Positions 1-10,906 are shown, counted from the stretch's first letter. The stretch: 64,000 bases of DNA from Branchiostoma floridae (GCF_000003815.2 NC_049987.1:18358468-18422467); one strand, 5' to 3'. Numbers and translations: made by a program. The notes: generated by a model not told the origin, from the sequence alone.

Positions 1-825
1 ACGAGCTTCGTCCATATCGTTGACAACACAAACTTTGCCAACGAAGGGGCGATTAAAAGTGCTCTATTCGCTTCGGACGGCTACCATATCAACAGGAATG
101 GAATTCGCGTTCTAGCTGCTAATATCAAGCGAACAACCAATCCTCTCTTAGGCCTGGGTCAGTACACGGGCAGGAAGAACCAGCCTGCATTGAACACAAT
201 GCCAAGCTCTCAGTACCGGACATACAGAGACGCTGTGATCGGAGTACCGACTGATAAGACTAGTGCTCCTCCTACTCAACACGGGAACAATTCTCGCCCG
301 TCTCCACACACACAACCAGCACGGGATCGGGGACAACAATCACACATTGGGCCCGCCCCAACATCGGGACAAGACCGATCACCTACTTCAACCCATGCGC
401 TAGATGCTGGGCGAGAACATAATGCAAATGCGCACAGGAGACCACCAGCCGATAACCCACCTAACATTTCAGCTGGTCCTACTTCAGAGAGACTCGAACA
501 CTTCTCCAGTACACCATGGAACAGTAACCCTCCCCCTCGCCAAGGACCCGCGGCCCCAAGTTCATCTAAAGCTCCGATGGGACATCCAGTGAACTCGTCC
601 AGAAGCCCAATAGGGCACTGGAGTCAGCCGCCACCCATCCCAAGTCGTCTCTCCGGACCCTGGGGCCCGCCCATCTTCAACCAACCGGCCGGCCCGTGGG
701 GATTCTCCCCGGTGAACACTCCTGTCCTTACCCCGCCCGGCCAGTCTCAGCCTCCACGGATGAACCCACCGCCCTGGTCCTGGCATCCTAACATGATGTG
801 GCCTCCGATGTTCCCGGTGTGGTAG
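1..825 (+). CDS. LINE ORF1 protein, C-terminal part (esterase-like end plus proline-rich tail)
   Basis: The frame is open from base 1 to the TAG at 823-825, so the protein starts upstream of the window and the first methionine seen inside is not the real start. The first residues include a D-G-Y-H-I-N motif followed by a leucine/alanine-rich helix. This resembles the last conserved block (Asp and His catalytic residues) of the SGNH-hydrolase/esterase domain found in ORF1 of CR1-type elements. The remaining 200 or so residues are rich in Pro, Ser, Gln and Trp with no recognisable fold. ORF1 proteins of this type bind the element RNA in a ribonucleoprotein particle. The esterase assignment rests on a short segment and is tentative. 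Confidence 0.65.
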   Translation, partial: TSFVHIVDNTNFANEGAIKSALFASDGYHINRNGIRVLAANIKRTTNPLLGLGQYTGRKNQPALNTMPSSQYRTYRDAVIGVPTDKTSAPPTQHGNNSRPSPHTQPARDRGQQSHIGPAPTSGQDRSPTSTHALDAGREHNANAHRRPPADNPPNISAGPTSERLEHFSSTPWNSNPPPRQGPAAPSSSKAPMGHPVNSSRSPIGHWSQPPPIPSRLSGPWGPPIFNQPAGPWGFSPVNTPVLTPPGQSQPPRMNPPPWSWHPNMMWPPMFPVW

Positions 826-1185
826 GACTTCTATACTTAGTCATACAGTCTGTACATTTCGATTAGAAAGACTGTATCCGAGACTACTGCATTAGTCAAA
901 GCTAAGCTATTTGTAGATACACAGTGATACTAGTATTTAGTTACGTTGGTAGTCATTTTTAGTTTAAGAAATATACAAAATGATTTAGACGTACATATAT
1001 GTATTTTTTGTTGTTGTAGTTGTTGTTGATCAATTTTGATTGATTGTTTACTTAGTTTACATTTATCTAAGCTTACCTCAAATTCTCATGTTAAAGCTAG
1101 TAAGGTCCTGTGAGACATTGTGGATCGGACCGTAAAGACACAATTTTTTCTTCTTTTTCCCATTTCATTTAACTCATCCTTGGAT

Positions 1186-4100
1186 ATGAAAGCATTTTCT
1201 GGAGGCAACATGAACTTTTGTTTCTGGAATGTCCACGGGCTGGGTTCAAAATTAGAGGATTTAGATTTCTTGTATAAAATTGACAAATTTGACTTTATCT
1301 CGCTTCTGGAAACGTGGAGTACTGAAAAAACAAAAATTAACATACCAAACTACAGTTCTTTTCAACTGCATAGAAAGAAGAGTAAACGAGCAAAACGCTC
1401 ATCAGGGGGCATCATTTTCTTTTTCAAAGAACAATACAAAGCTTTTGTTAAAAAATTACCATCAAAATCAACAGATTTGCTTTGGGTTCAGATAGATCGC
1501 AAATTACTAGGATTAGACAAAGATCTTTTTATTTGTTCAGTTTATATCAGTCCTAGTGCATCCACAACGCACAAACACACAGAAAACCATGTAATAGAAA
1601 TTTTAGAGGAAGAGATATGTAAATACAGTTCTCAGGGTTTCATCCTACTAGGCGGTGACCTAAATTCTCGTCTAGGAAATTTACAAGATTTCGTTGAAGA
1701 TGACACTTTCTGTGATAATCACCCGAATAACTTCTCAAACATTACATTAGATAGACAACACATGGATCAAGCTCCCCCCAACAAGTTTGGCAGATTTGTG
1801 GCTGATTTATGTATTCAAGGAAATCTTAAAATTCTTAACGCCAGAATAGCCGGTGATCTACAAGGAAAATTCACGTGTCATCAGCCAAACGGTAGCAGCA
1901 CTGTTGATTATGTAATATGCAACCAACCGCTTCTAGAACACATTTTATTTCTTCGAGTTAACCCCCTAACCACATTCTCTGATCACTGCATGTTATCTGT
2001 TGTCTTACGTACAAAATCCTCAAATCACCCTGCCAAAGAGAAACAGATAAGTGGAAACAGCAAACCTCTCTCTAAAAGATTCCATTGGAATGAAACCTCT
2101 GCACAAAAGTTTTTTCAATCCCTCAGCCAACCACACATTATAGATAGACTTAATAACCTTTCACTTAGAGGAACCAAAAGCGCAGCCCACGACATTGAAA
2201 ACTACGTCTCGGATCTCAGCTCAGTATTAAGAGATGTCGGTTACAAATCATTGTGTTTAAAGATTAATAGAAAACGGCCAAGGAAAATAAAAAACAAGAA
2301 ATGGTTTGACAAAAGCTGTTGTGAAATGAAACGGGAGCTAAAAAATCTGGCATCTTTACTCGAGAAAAATCCACAGAACTCAGACGTGAGAGGAAGGTTT
2401 TTTAAAAGGAAAAAAGAATATAGAAAACTATTAAAAAAAAAGAAACGAGACTTTCATCAACAAATCGTTAACCAACTGTCCTCTTTGAGGGAAGAAAACC
2501 CAAACGCGTTTTGGAACTTATTGAAGAAACTGAAGTCAGAGAAAACACAAGAGCCAAGTTCTCAAATAACGGATGAGGCGTGGTTAAAACATTTTAATAG
2601 AATAGACAAATCTTCCATCAGTGACTCAGAAACTTCAACTAATAACTCAACAAATGTTCAAACTCATTTTCCCTCCCCTCTCCCTCCTACAGAGAATTCC
2701 TTTTTGGACTCTCTGATATCAGCTAAGGAACTAGATATAGCCATCTCCAAACTAAAAAAAAGCAAATCTAGTGGTAGTGATATGATTACAAATGAAATGC
2801 TGAAGTGTGGTAAACCAATCCTACAAAAAACACTGCTTCATCTCTTCAATTCATGTTTGCAAAACGGATACTTTCCCAAAGAATGGTCACTTAGTCATAT
2901 AGTACCAATACACAAGTCAGGTGATACCTCAGTCCCAGACAACTATCGGGGTATCTCCATTATGAGTTGTCTGGGGAAATTATTCTCGTCCATTTTGAAT
3001 ACTCGTCTTGTGAACTATGCGGAACAGAACAGCCTTTTTAAACCTCAACAGGCCGGTTTTAGAAAAAACTATAGAACGTCTGATAATCTTTTCGTATTAA
3101 CTACTTTAGTAAGCAAATATCTCAGTCAAAATTCACGTCTTTACGCATGCTTTGTTGATTTTAGCAAAGCTTTCGACTCTGTTTGGCGAGAGGGTCTCCT
3201 GTTCAAATTAAATAATCTTGGAATAGGAGGAAACTTCCTATCGACCATAAAAGACATGTATTCCAAAACTAATAACTGTATCAAAACCAACAATCGTCTT
3301 ACCGAAACATTTGTAACTAACTGCGGGGTTCGACAAGGCTGTAATCTGAGTCCAACATTGTTTAATTTGTTCATTAGTGATATAGTATCTGAATTTGATA
3401 ACTTTTCTAGCAATTCTCCTATTCTGTACAACATGAAAGTGCCATGTCTTTTATATGCCGATGACTTGGTTATCTTCTCAGAATCCCAACAAGGCTTACA
3501 GTCCTCCCTACTTAGACTAGAACAATATTGTAAATCATGGAAGCTGAAGGTTAACCTGAAAAAGACAAAGGTTATTGTATTTACAAAGGGAGGCCGCTTA
3601 CCGAAAGATTGTAGTTTTTTGTTTGATAATAATGCTTTAGAAATAGTAACATCTTATTGTTATCTAGGTATTGTTGTATCCTCAGCTGGCACATTCAAAG
3701 CCAACAGCAAATACTTATACAGCAAGGGATTGAAAGCTCTATTTGGAATTAGACAATCATTAGACAAAGCAGACGCACCATTATCAGTTAAAAACAAACT
3801 CTTCGACACTTGTGTTAAACCTATTTTGTTATATGGATCTGAAATTTGGAGCTCATTCAAAAGTCCTATATCTTGTCCTATTGAAACAGTGCACTTGAAA
3901 TTTTGTAAACACTCACTTAATGTTCCGAAAACTGCATCTAACCTTGCTGTACGCGCTGAATTAGGGAGGTTTCCTATCCAACTGGAAGCCTCCCTAAACG
4001 CCATCAAATATTTCATTAGAATTCAACAGAATGTGCCAGCTGAGAGTCTGCAGGCAGACGCTCTCTTATGTCAGCTTAATCTAGATTCATCAGGTACCAA

Positions 4101-4704
4101 ATGTTGGGCATCTGGTGTTCGCAAAACTTTGGAGGAGTGTGGTTACCCTTTTGTTTGGCAAGCCCGTAAGTCAACAGATCCAAACATATCCCACCTAATT
4201 TCTGCAATCCACCAACGACTGAATGATATTTATTTCCAGAATTTTCTAACCAACATTCATAATGATAATAAAGGTTTACGTGCGAAAAACAAACTCCGAA
4301 CGTACAGACTACTGAAATCCACATACAATGAAGAGCAGTATTTGAAAATCACAAACATTCGGCATAGAACTACCATTGCCAAACTAAGAATCAGTTGCCA
4401 CCGACTGCGAATTGAATCGGGAAGGCACAGCCGCACTCCTCTAGAACAAAGAATCTGCCAATTTTGTACCTCAAACATGGTAGAAGATGAAGTGCACTTC
4501 ACTGTTGATTGCGATATGTATGCGAATGATAGAAATACTCTATTTAGTTATATAGAAAGTAGATTCCCTCATTTTAGACACATGAGTAGCACTGACAAGT
4601 TTATATTTCTCATGCGTTTTGACAAACCGACAATAGCGAAACCCATACAGTCCTACATTTTCACTATTACCAAGAAGCGAGAAGAAGCCGAACTTTTGTG
4701 TTAG
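1186..4704 (+). CDS. LINE ORF2: AP endonuclease and reverse transcriptase
   Basis: The frame is open for 1,172 codons from the ATG at 1186. A second ATG at 1210 lies just before the first endonuclease motif and is an alternative start; the open frame extends back to a GTG at 1120. The N-terminal third is an exonuclease-endonuclease-phosphatase domain, with motifs WNVHG, LETW, GGDLNSR and SDHC present. The middle is a reverse transcriptase, with SGSDMI, NYRGIS, FVDFSKAFD, GVRQGCNLSP and catalytic YADD (near 3456-3467). The C-terminus has a Cys-X2-Cys-His-Cys cluster (CQFC...HFTVDC, about 4456-4512). ORF2 nicks the target DNA and copies the element RNA onto it. All catalytic motifs that can be read are intact. 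Confidence 0.92.
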   Translation: MKAFSGGNMNFCFWNVHGLGSKLEDLDFLYKIDKFDFISLLETWSTEKTKINIPNYSSFQLHRKKSKRAKRSSGGIIFFFKEQYKAFVKKLPSKSTDLLWVQIDRKLLGLDKDLFICSVYISPSASTTHKHTENHVIEILEEEICKYSSQGFILLGGDLNSRLGNLQDFVEDDTFCDNHPNNFSNITLDRQHMDQAPPNKFGRFVADLCIQGNLKILNARIAGDLQGKFTCHQPNGSSTVDYVICNQPLLEHILFLRVNPLTTFSDHCMLSVVLRTKSSNHPAKEKQISGNSKPLSKRFHWNETSAQKFFQSLSQPHIIDRLNNLSLRGTKSAAHDIENYVSDLSSVLRDVGYKSLCLKINRKRPRKIKNKKWFDKSCCEMKRELKNLASLLEKNPQNSDVRGRFFKRKKEYRKLLKKKKRDFHQQIVNQLSSLREENPNAFWNLLKKLKSEKTQEPSSQITDEAWLKHFNRIDKSSISDSETSTNNSTNVQTHFPSPLPPTENSFLDSLISAKELDIAISKLKKSKSSGSDMITNEMLKCGKPILQKTLLHLFNSCLQNGYFPKEWSLSHIVPIHKSGDTSVPDNYRGISIMSCLGKLFSSILNTRLVNYAEQNSLFKPQQAGFRKNYRTSDNLFVLTTLVSKYLSQNSRLYACFVDFSKAFDSVWREGLLFKLNNLGIGGNFLSTIKDMYSKTNNCIKTNNRLTETFVTNCGVRQGCNLSPTLFNLFISDIVSEFDNFSSNSPILYNMKVPCLLYADDLVIFSESQQGLQSSLLRLEQYCKSWKLKVNLKKTKVIVFTKGGRLPKDCSFLFDNNALEIVTSYCYLGIVVSSAGTFKANSKYLYSKGLKALFGIRQSLDKADAPLSVKNKLFDTCVKPILLYGSEIWSSFKSPISCPIETVHLKFCKHSLNVPKTASNLAVRAELGRFPIQLEASLNAIKYFIRIQQNVPAESLQADALLCQLNLDSSGTKCWASGVRKTLEECGYPFVWQARKSTDPNISHLISAIHQRLNDIYFQNFLTNIHNDNKGLRAKNKLRTYRLLKSTYNEEQYLKITNIRHRTTIAKLRISCHRLRIESGRHSRTPLEQRICQFCTSNMVEDEVHFTVDCDMYANDRNTLFSYIESRFPHFRHMSSTDKFIFLMRFDKPTIAKPIQSYIFTITKKREEAELLC

Positions 4705-4810
4705 ACTAGATTTGTGACACTTTTATGTATGTATATATCCTGATTTGTTGTGACCTGTACTTAGCCCGGTTGGGCAAAATTGTACAATAAAGGTCTTCAT
4801 TCATTCATTC

Positions 4811-6120
4811 GATAATAAACTTATGGTCAAATACCCACGGACATGTTTCAAGAAAAATACCCAGCAAAAAACGCTGTTCTGCGTCAAATTCTATTCTATA
4901 AAACATGTGGGACTCAGTGTTACAGTCTAAATATTTTGTAGAAGCACCGCTGTAGGAAAGAAGGTCCAAGCAATGTAAAACATCACGTAGCATGAAGTTC
5001 GCTGTCAACTGGCACACAGCAGATGACTGTTTGAAACTCTAAGTCTAATCAACAGCCGTGTTTGATTGATAGCCGGCGGTCCTATGATGAAGTCGGCGAA
5101 AGGTGCGTTAGTTAGAAAATCTGCGTTTAGTTTTGATACGTAATTATAAGTTAGACAGTGGCGAGAATGATTATTTTCTCATCAATATTTCTCTTCAGAA
5201 TTATTTGAACTTAATTGTACATCTAAACAATTGGCTTACCTGTGCAATGTTTATATGATTAATGATCAGTGTACTGAAATCATGTGTAACGTATGGCTCC
5301 TAGTCAATAGATCAGCATTTTCTCTATAGTGACCACCTGTCTATAGTGGCCACATTTCCTAGTGCTGTTGTTGTTTGGCATAAACTTTGAACATTTAAAT
5401 TGTAAGTAACTTTAAACTGCCAGAGTTTCAGCCCAATAAAACACTCTCAGCGCCAGGGTATGAACAGACTGACCAGACAGACGAAAATAAATCCTCGAAC
5501 AAGGTTCAATCGTATCTTCCGGGTCTGGCAGGAAGTTGTTAAACTAAAATAAGAATAGGCTCGATGGTTGATTGCATACAAAGTAAAACAGTTTAACAGT
5601 TTTACAGCTTGAAGAAAACAAACGCTCCTACAGTACCTGCACCTGCTTGATAATTATTAAATCGTATGCCCTACTTGAATAAAAAAAGTTCATTGCAATA
5701 ATAAATGTACCCACATCACAAGGAGCTTATACTTTTTTAAACTTACACCTAGTTATCGTACTGAAAATTGTTAATGACATTACATGAAGTCATTCAACAA
5801 TTTTCAGTCATGATGAAAATTTTCTGAATGGAAGGTGTGATTATTGTCATTTTCTGAAAAATAGAAGCAAGCTCTGTTTTTACCTGGAGTCAATTCACAA
5901 TACCAGTCCACTTTGGGGGATAATGTACTGTTAAGAGGATGTTCCATTTTTGCGCAGGGGTGATTTGGAACAGTCCAATGTTGCGTGGGAAGGGGTATGG
6001 CTGAAATATGCTGTATTTGCTCTTAAGCAAATGTCGGCCTTTCTAGTTCATTACAACATTACAGCGTTCCATGTGGTGTAATTAAAAGGTAATTGTAATT
6101 AAGGTGTGTTTTAAAGACTA
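4811..6120. other. intergenic, no gene recognised
   Basis: AT-rich sequence with only short random ORFs. I see no splice-bounded exon, RNA gene or clear repeat here. Confidence 0.5.
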
Positions 6121-7160
6121 TGCAGCAATAACGTTCAACAGAGGTTATGGACCGGGTTACAACTTGGGTTTTTGTCATGTGGTTGTCCTGTTATCATAAA
6201 ATAATTCAAACGCCCTTCGCGTACACCTAGTGCATGCGCCGCCGTCGAAAATTTGAATACGTACTTACCGGACTTGCTTACCTACTAATTTCCAAACAGA
6301 CGTTGTTTGGAAAGTAATGACCTCAATGGTTTGAATATTGTTGGTTATTGATAAAAGGCTCCATACTAAGCTGTACCTCGAAATTTGAGTTGAGCTTATT
6401 ATTTCTGGGTAATGCCGAGAATAACTAGAACTTATTGATCACCACACCTCAGGTGATACGAAATTCATCGCGTCGTATACCCAATTATGATTATCACATA
6501 CTTTTTCTCCGTTTTCCTACAGCGTACACTCGTGACGTCGCTATCATCACCATCTCCGTGGTTGCTGCTGTGATTCTAGCGGCAATAGTTGTAGTCGCCA
6601 TCATCATGGTAAACAGAAAGGGGTGAATCTAATATCTAATCTAATCTAATCGAAACTTGGCACAAAAAGTTTGGTATACTATCTTCAATTGATCATATTT
6701 CTGTTGTTTCTGCGTCAGCTTCAATGTATTATACATCTATAGAAAGATTTTCTTTCCAATTATCAAACAGACATCACTGACACGCGCAAATACCAACAGG
6801 ACGATAATGTTGAACAGAATCAGGGAAATTTGAGCCCTCTTTTGGTGACCCACTCACGTAAGCAGGCCTATTTCGTGTTCCATGAGTTAATATTTGATTG
6901 TGATAATAATATTTTTGATGCCATAGGAAAGGGAATCACACAAGCTTTCTATTAATTGATATATAACACATTGAAATTTATGCAAAATAACGGAAATATG
7001 ATAAACCAAAGTTGGTATTCTAAACTTTATGTGCCGAGTATACCTGTTGTGTCGGCTGAAGTTTAAAAACCTCCTTTGGAGTCATATAAAAGTGGCTTTT
7101 AGGAAGAACGAACAAGCAAATTTTATGTACTTTTTCACACATTCTGTAGATGATACACTG
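6120..7160 (+). repeat. segment duplicated in inverted orientation at about 24290-27430
   Basis: Three blocks match the reverse complement of sequence further right. About 6185-6270 matches 27309-27390, 6300-6640 matches 24414-24760, and 7075-7155 matches about 24290-24352. The right-hand copy is interrupted by a MITE and a LINE. The left-hand copy carries extra sequence between about 6640 and 7075. The duplication includes an intron, a transmembrane exon and downstream sequence. Confidence 0.75.
6523..6626 (+). pseudogene. orphan transmembrane exon of an Ig-superfamily receptor
   Basis: A splice acceptor (polypyrimidine run then CAG at 6520-6522) is followed by an open frame starting in phase 1. 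It encodes TRDVAIITIS followed by about 22 hydrophobic residues, a short basic stretch and a stop at 6624-6626. The sequence is almost the same as the transmembrane exon of the minus-strand Ig gene at 24420-24523. No Ig exon is visible upstream on this strand, so this looks like a partial duplicate. A GT donor just before the basic stretch (6609) could splice it onward. A possible tail exon bounded by an acceptor and GTAAGC lies at about 6769-6858, but its best reading frame needs a different phase. Confidence 0.55.
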
Positions 7161-8260
7161 AAATTCACCGTATTTCATTGTAAACTGTCTTTGCACCCTG
7201 TTGTATATCTTGAGGCGTTGAACCTTCTTACCTTGAGGTCCAATCACAATAGGCAAGAAACTGTGTTCTGATACATCCATTATTTGTTTTGACTCATTTT
7301 TTGTTGTCCGTACAAAGCAATTACTACTAATTGATGATAGTTGAATGTTTGCACTCAACGTGTGATTGTTTTATCAAGGTGTTATCGATCTAAATATATA
7401 TATACATGTACATGGCAAACTTACCAATACACCAAATAGGCTCCTTGCAAAAAGTGTAAGTGTTGATCACTTCGGGCTCAGGCCTGAATCAATATTTTGA
7501 TATACACCAACTTATACCCAAATACCATTACACCGGCCACTTCCGTTAAAACGGACAGGCATGCAGCCACTTGTTCATTGGTCTTTCTGAAAATTGGCAT
7601 TCTATCATTGGTTAAACAGTTGAACTGATAATTGTGAAGGACAGTCACTATGGGTCTAATGTAACATCAGATCCTGTTCACTGAACAGAAAAGGGATCCT
7701 CAGGCAACATTTCATATCAGACTGGTTTCAAACTGGTTAAGTGGAATCGAATCTCATTGCAGCCTGGGGTCAGGGGTCAGGGTCAGTGTATGCACGTGTT
7801 ACGCATAGTCATAATATTGACAAATGTTGTTATATATTCCGTTGTATACTATGTTACACCATGTATATTTTATCTTTTTATGTACTTATATCATTGTTAT
7901 TGATAAGTATCACGAAGTTGTTAAATTGCATTTGTGTTGTCTCTGCTTTTGTCAGCAAGGCTAGCCCTTTGTAATAGCCACCGGTTGGCTAGTTGGGCAG
8001 CCCTAGCTGTGTATGTCCCATGCAGAATAATGAAAATTAAAGGTGGTGTGTATAAGATGACTGAGCCAAACGGTATCTTAGACATGGACGTCATTTGACG
8101 TCATTTATGTTGCTATTGGCAACAAAAGTCGTAACAAACATTGTCATTCTGTTATCTGCACTTGCTGTTACTGTTTTAGCATACCTGGACGTTTTCTGGA
8201 AACACCTATTTTTAATGGTTCCAGGCAATATATTCAAATGATGACCTCATAATTGCGTAA
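6640..8260. other. intergenic with a probable LINE 3' UTR remnant near 7790-8045
   Basis: Mostly AT-rich non-coding sequence. The part around 7790-8045 reads like the 3' end of a plus-strand LINE: a hydrophobic-coding tail, a GC-containing CCGGTTGGCTAG hairpin-like UTR, and an AATTAAAGG end. This is a weak call from the sequence style. An ORF on the minus strand at 7020-7358 has no recognisable domain. Confidence 0.3.
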
Positions 8261-8263
8261 TAC

Positions 8264-8651
8264 AGTAGAAGCCGTTTAATTGCACATCCTATTTGCCAGC
8301 ATATTTTTTGCAATTATCTGGCAGGTGCAATAATGCGAAGTTATCCTGCAGGACCACAGTGGTTTGGGATTTTGGAATTCCGTGCATTAAACAGAAGTGT
8401 GCGTTAATCCGTTGTGCAATCAACTCGCTGCTGTCACTTATCACTTGAAGAATTTCGGCGCTATTAGGACGTAATACAGTAGAAGCCAGTTAATTGCACA
8501 ACGGATTAACGCACACTTCTGTTCAATGCACGGAATTCCAAAATCCCAAACCAGTGTGGTCCAGTAGGATAACTTCGCATTATTACACCTGCCCGATAAT
8601 TGCAAAAAATACGCTGGCAAATAGGATGCGCAATTAAACGGCTTCTACTGT
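8264..8651. mobile_element. pogo-like foldback element (MITE)
   Basis: Two arms of about 160 bp (8264-8421 and 8490-8651) are near-perfect reverse complements around a loop of about 65 bp. The outer ends read CAGTAGAAGCCG... and ...CGGCTTCTACTG and are flanked on both sides by TA, the target duplication of Tc1/mariner/pogo elements, whose ends also begin CAGT. The loop contains a second copy of the terminal sequence (about 8473-8490), so the element may be a head-to-head duplicate of one half. No transposase is encoded. Confidence 0.75.
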
Positions 8652-8949
8652 ATCATGTTTACATCATTTTCTGAAAATTTGATGATCGTATAATAAGTCG
8701 TAAAAGAGTTACAGGAATTACAGTCCTTAAATGCCCTCCCCCGTCCCCGACAAAAAAAACGGTCTGAATAGGGTTAAGGATGGCATTCTCTGCAGTTTCT
8801 CAGTAAAATGAGATGCCTAAACGCTTATATAAACGTAGATCTTGCTACGAACATATACATTTTGCAGTATCCACCAGACTAATCTCAAATTCTAGGTACA
8901 ATACGGTACATTTGTACTACGAACATGTATGCATAAACATAGCATAAGC

Positions 8950-9072
8950 TAGGTTCGAGCTGGCTTGTATCTGTGCTTGCATGTACAGAACGTATATAGC
9001 CTGTATAACTGCCCTTTCGACAAATACACGGCTTCTGTTTCTGTGTCTGCATCTGTATTAGTATAATCAGGT
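8950..9072 (-). repeat. degenerate LINE 3'-terminal sequence, about two units
   Basis: The segment TATATAGCCTGTATAACTGC and its surroundings match the reverse complement of the LINE 3' end at 33228-33300 and the 60-bp satellite at 23511-23936, with mutations. A second weaker unit follows directly. Confidence 0.5.
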
Positions 9073-9209
9073 CTGTTTTCAGTTTTATTTTATTTCATAG
9101 CGCTGCAACCGAGTCGATAAAGTTCAAGATATCACATTCTAGAAAAACATAGGACGACGCACTTAAATTTCAACAGCTTGTTCCCTCTGCCAGCTTTCTT
9201 AATTATTCA

Positions 9210-9217
9210 TGACGTCA
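9210..9217. promoter_or_regulatory. palindromic CRE site TGACGTCA
   Basis: Perfect cAMP-response-element consensus about 370 bp upstream of the donor of the likely first non-coding exon of the LRR-Ig gene. A second identical octamer with similar flanks lies at 10457-10464, inside the presumed 5' UTR. Function is inferred from the motif only. Confidence 0.35.
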
Positions 9218-9349
9218 CAACAGAAAACAGACGAATGAACTGGGCATGCTCAGTAAGAGTCACATCAATAGATGTTGCAGTTTGTCGGCTTGACAATCTG
9301 CTAGAACTGCTAGGTTAAACGTAAAACAGTTTTATCCCCAAGCCTCACA

Positions 9350-9583
9350 CGTCTTAGGAGTTACCTTTGTCGTAGGAGCGTCCAACGATCGGAAACTGGG
9401 GACATCGTCAAGATAGTCGTGGATACATCGAACAGAAATTCAGTTGTGTTCATATACATACACGTTTGTCTGTGTCCTTGTCGGCGGTTGGTTCTGTCAC
9501 TGAGCCTGCTAGAGATTCTATCGTATAAAGGCGTACGACGGCATGCGACGTTACAGATAGGTAACCCTTCTCTTTCCCGAGAG
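9350..9583 (+). other. possible 5' non-coding exon of the LRR-Ig receptor gene
   Basis: A strong splice donor (GAG|GTAAGTG) falls at 9583/9584. A good acceptor with a pyrimidine-rich run lies at 10421, so an intron of about 838 bp would join this stretch to the exon holding the receptor ORF. The start of the exon is a guess. The stretch overlaps one of two imperfect direct repeats of about 75 bp (9474-9550 and 9718-9792). A 127-codon open frame spans both (9419-9802) but shows no protein features, so I do not call it a gene. Confidence 0.35.
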
Positions 9584-10228
9584 GTAAGTGTTAGTTTATG
9601 GTCAGGTCAGATTCGTCATGCGATCTTCGTACAATCGCAAGCTGAAGGATTATTGGAACGTTTGTGCACGTGTCGTAGAAAACTGAATTGTTTTGTTACC
9701 GAAAAAGGCTGTCTGAAGTCCTTGTCGGTGGTTGATTCTGTCACACCCGTCTTAAAAATTCTACGACATCAAAATCGACGACCTGCGATGCTTTCTTTTT
9801 AATTCAAGATTTTGCTTATACGGTCTTGTTTTTACTGAAGGCACGTTCAAAAACAGTCTTCAGAAAAGACTAATCTTTAGTCTGAATGCTTGGTGGCCTA
9901 TATTTGAATATTAAGATATTTTTATATTGTCTGCTGCGAGATCTGATAAACATGTTGCTATTGCAGTTTCTAGACTGCAATTGCGTATTCAGTTTTCAAA
10001 CGATAGAAACGGCAAGGAAAACAATAACAAAAAATCTTTGAACCGTAAAACGACAACAGGCTAGAAGAAACTACGATAACGTTATAATCTACGTTTGGAA
10101 CCTATGTTGATAGTGACTATATATTAGTCGTATGTTAGCACGTTTCACAAGGCTACGGCAAGTACATTTTAAGGATAACATCCTCGACAGATTGTCGATA
10201 AAATGAAATACGTAAATTGTTCATCATT

Positions 10229-10350
10229 AACGTGTGTGTGTGTGTGTTTGTGTGTGTGTCTGTTTGTGTACACGTGTGTGTGTGTGTGTGTATGCGTGTG
10301 TTATCATGTGTGCGTGCGTTTATGCGAGCCTGCGTTCACGTGTTTGCGCA
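10229..10350. repeat. TG-rich microsatellite
   Basis: Interrupted (TG)n run with TGTGCGTG and TGTTTG variants, within the presumed intron upstream of the LRR-Ig receptor. Confidence 0.9.
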
Positions 10351-10906
10351 CACTCGTGTATGATTGAGTGAATGAAGTTCTGCATAGCCATTAGCATATT
10401 TCCGTTTCTTCGTCCTTGTAGGTTCCAGGAATAGCAAGCATTGGCTAAAGAATTGATGACGTCACAAATTAGGGCGTACATCAGTGGACAAGCACAAGAC
10501 CGCGGAGTGATCTACAAGACTGTTTGGAGCTGCCAATAGTTCCTTGTGCTAGTTTACGAAAACTACAGTTTGAACCAAAATGTTTGCAATGTGGTACTAT
10601 ATATCTATGTATTTTCACCATATTAACACTACTTTCTAGCAGCCCTTTCACTAATTAAGCCTCTGCACGAAGAATCATGAGTTCCTATTGAACTGATTTT
10701 CATTATGGTAAAGATTCCTGATTTTCCATTTGCAATTTGGTACTTCTCATTTTCATCAATCAGATCCTGACCTAGAGGTGAACAACTGCAGACTCTTTTG
10801 GGAAGAGTTTTCGGACAGCTAGTGAGAGTTTGCTTTACATGTCATACAGACATACCCATCTTGATAAAATACTCATAGTCTATCTAAAATTGATGGTCTA
10901 AGGAAT

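Larger units (their letters stand above)
1..4810 (+). mobile_element. CR1/jockey-group non-LTR retrotransposon (LINE), both ORFs open
   Basis: The 5' end lies outside the window. The visible part holds the C-terminal part of ORF1, a spacer of about 360 bp, a complete ORF2 (endonuclease plus reverse transcriptase), and a short 3' UTR. The UTR contains an AATAAA near 4787 and ends in an ATTC microsatellite (about 4797-4810), which is how many CR1-group LINEs terminate. No stop or frameshift is seen in either ORF, so this is a young copy that could still be or recently have been active. The clade within the CR1/jockey group is uncertain. A diverged relative sits on the minus strand at about 33340-34640. 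Confidence 0.85.

Noticed and set aside
7020-7358. 112-codon minus-strand ORF
   Set aside because: No recognisable domain, AT-rich, and it overlaps the duplicated non-coding segment.
9419-9802. 127-codon plus-strand ORF upstream of the LRR-Ig gene
   Set aside because: It spans a strong splice donor and two direct repeats, and the product has no signal peptide or domain.
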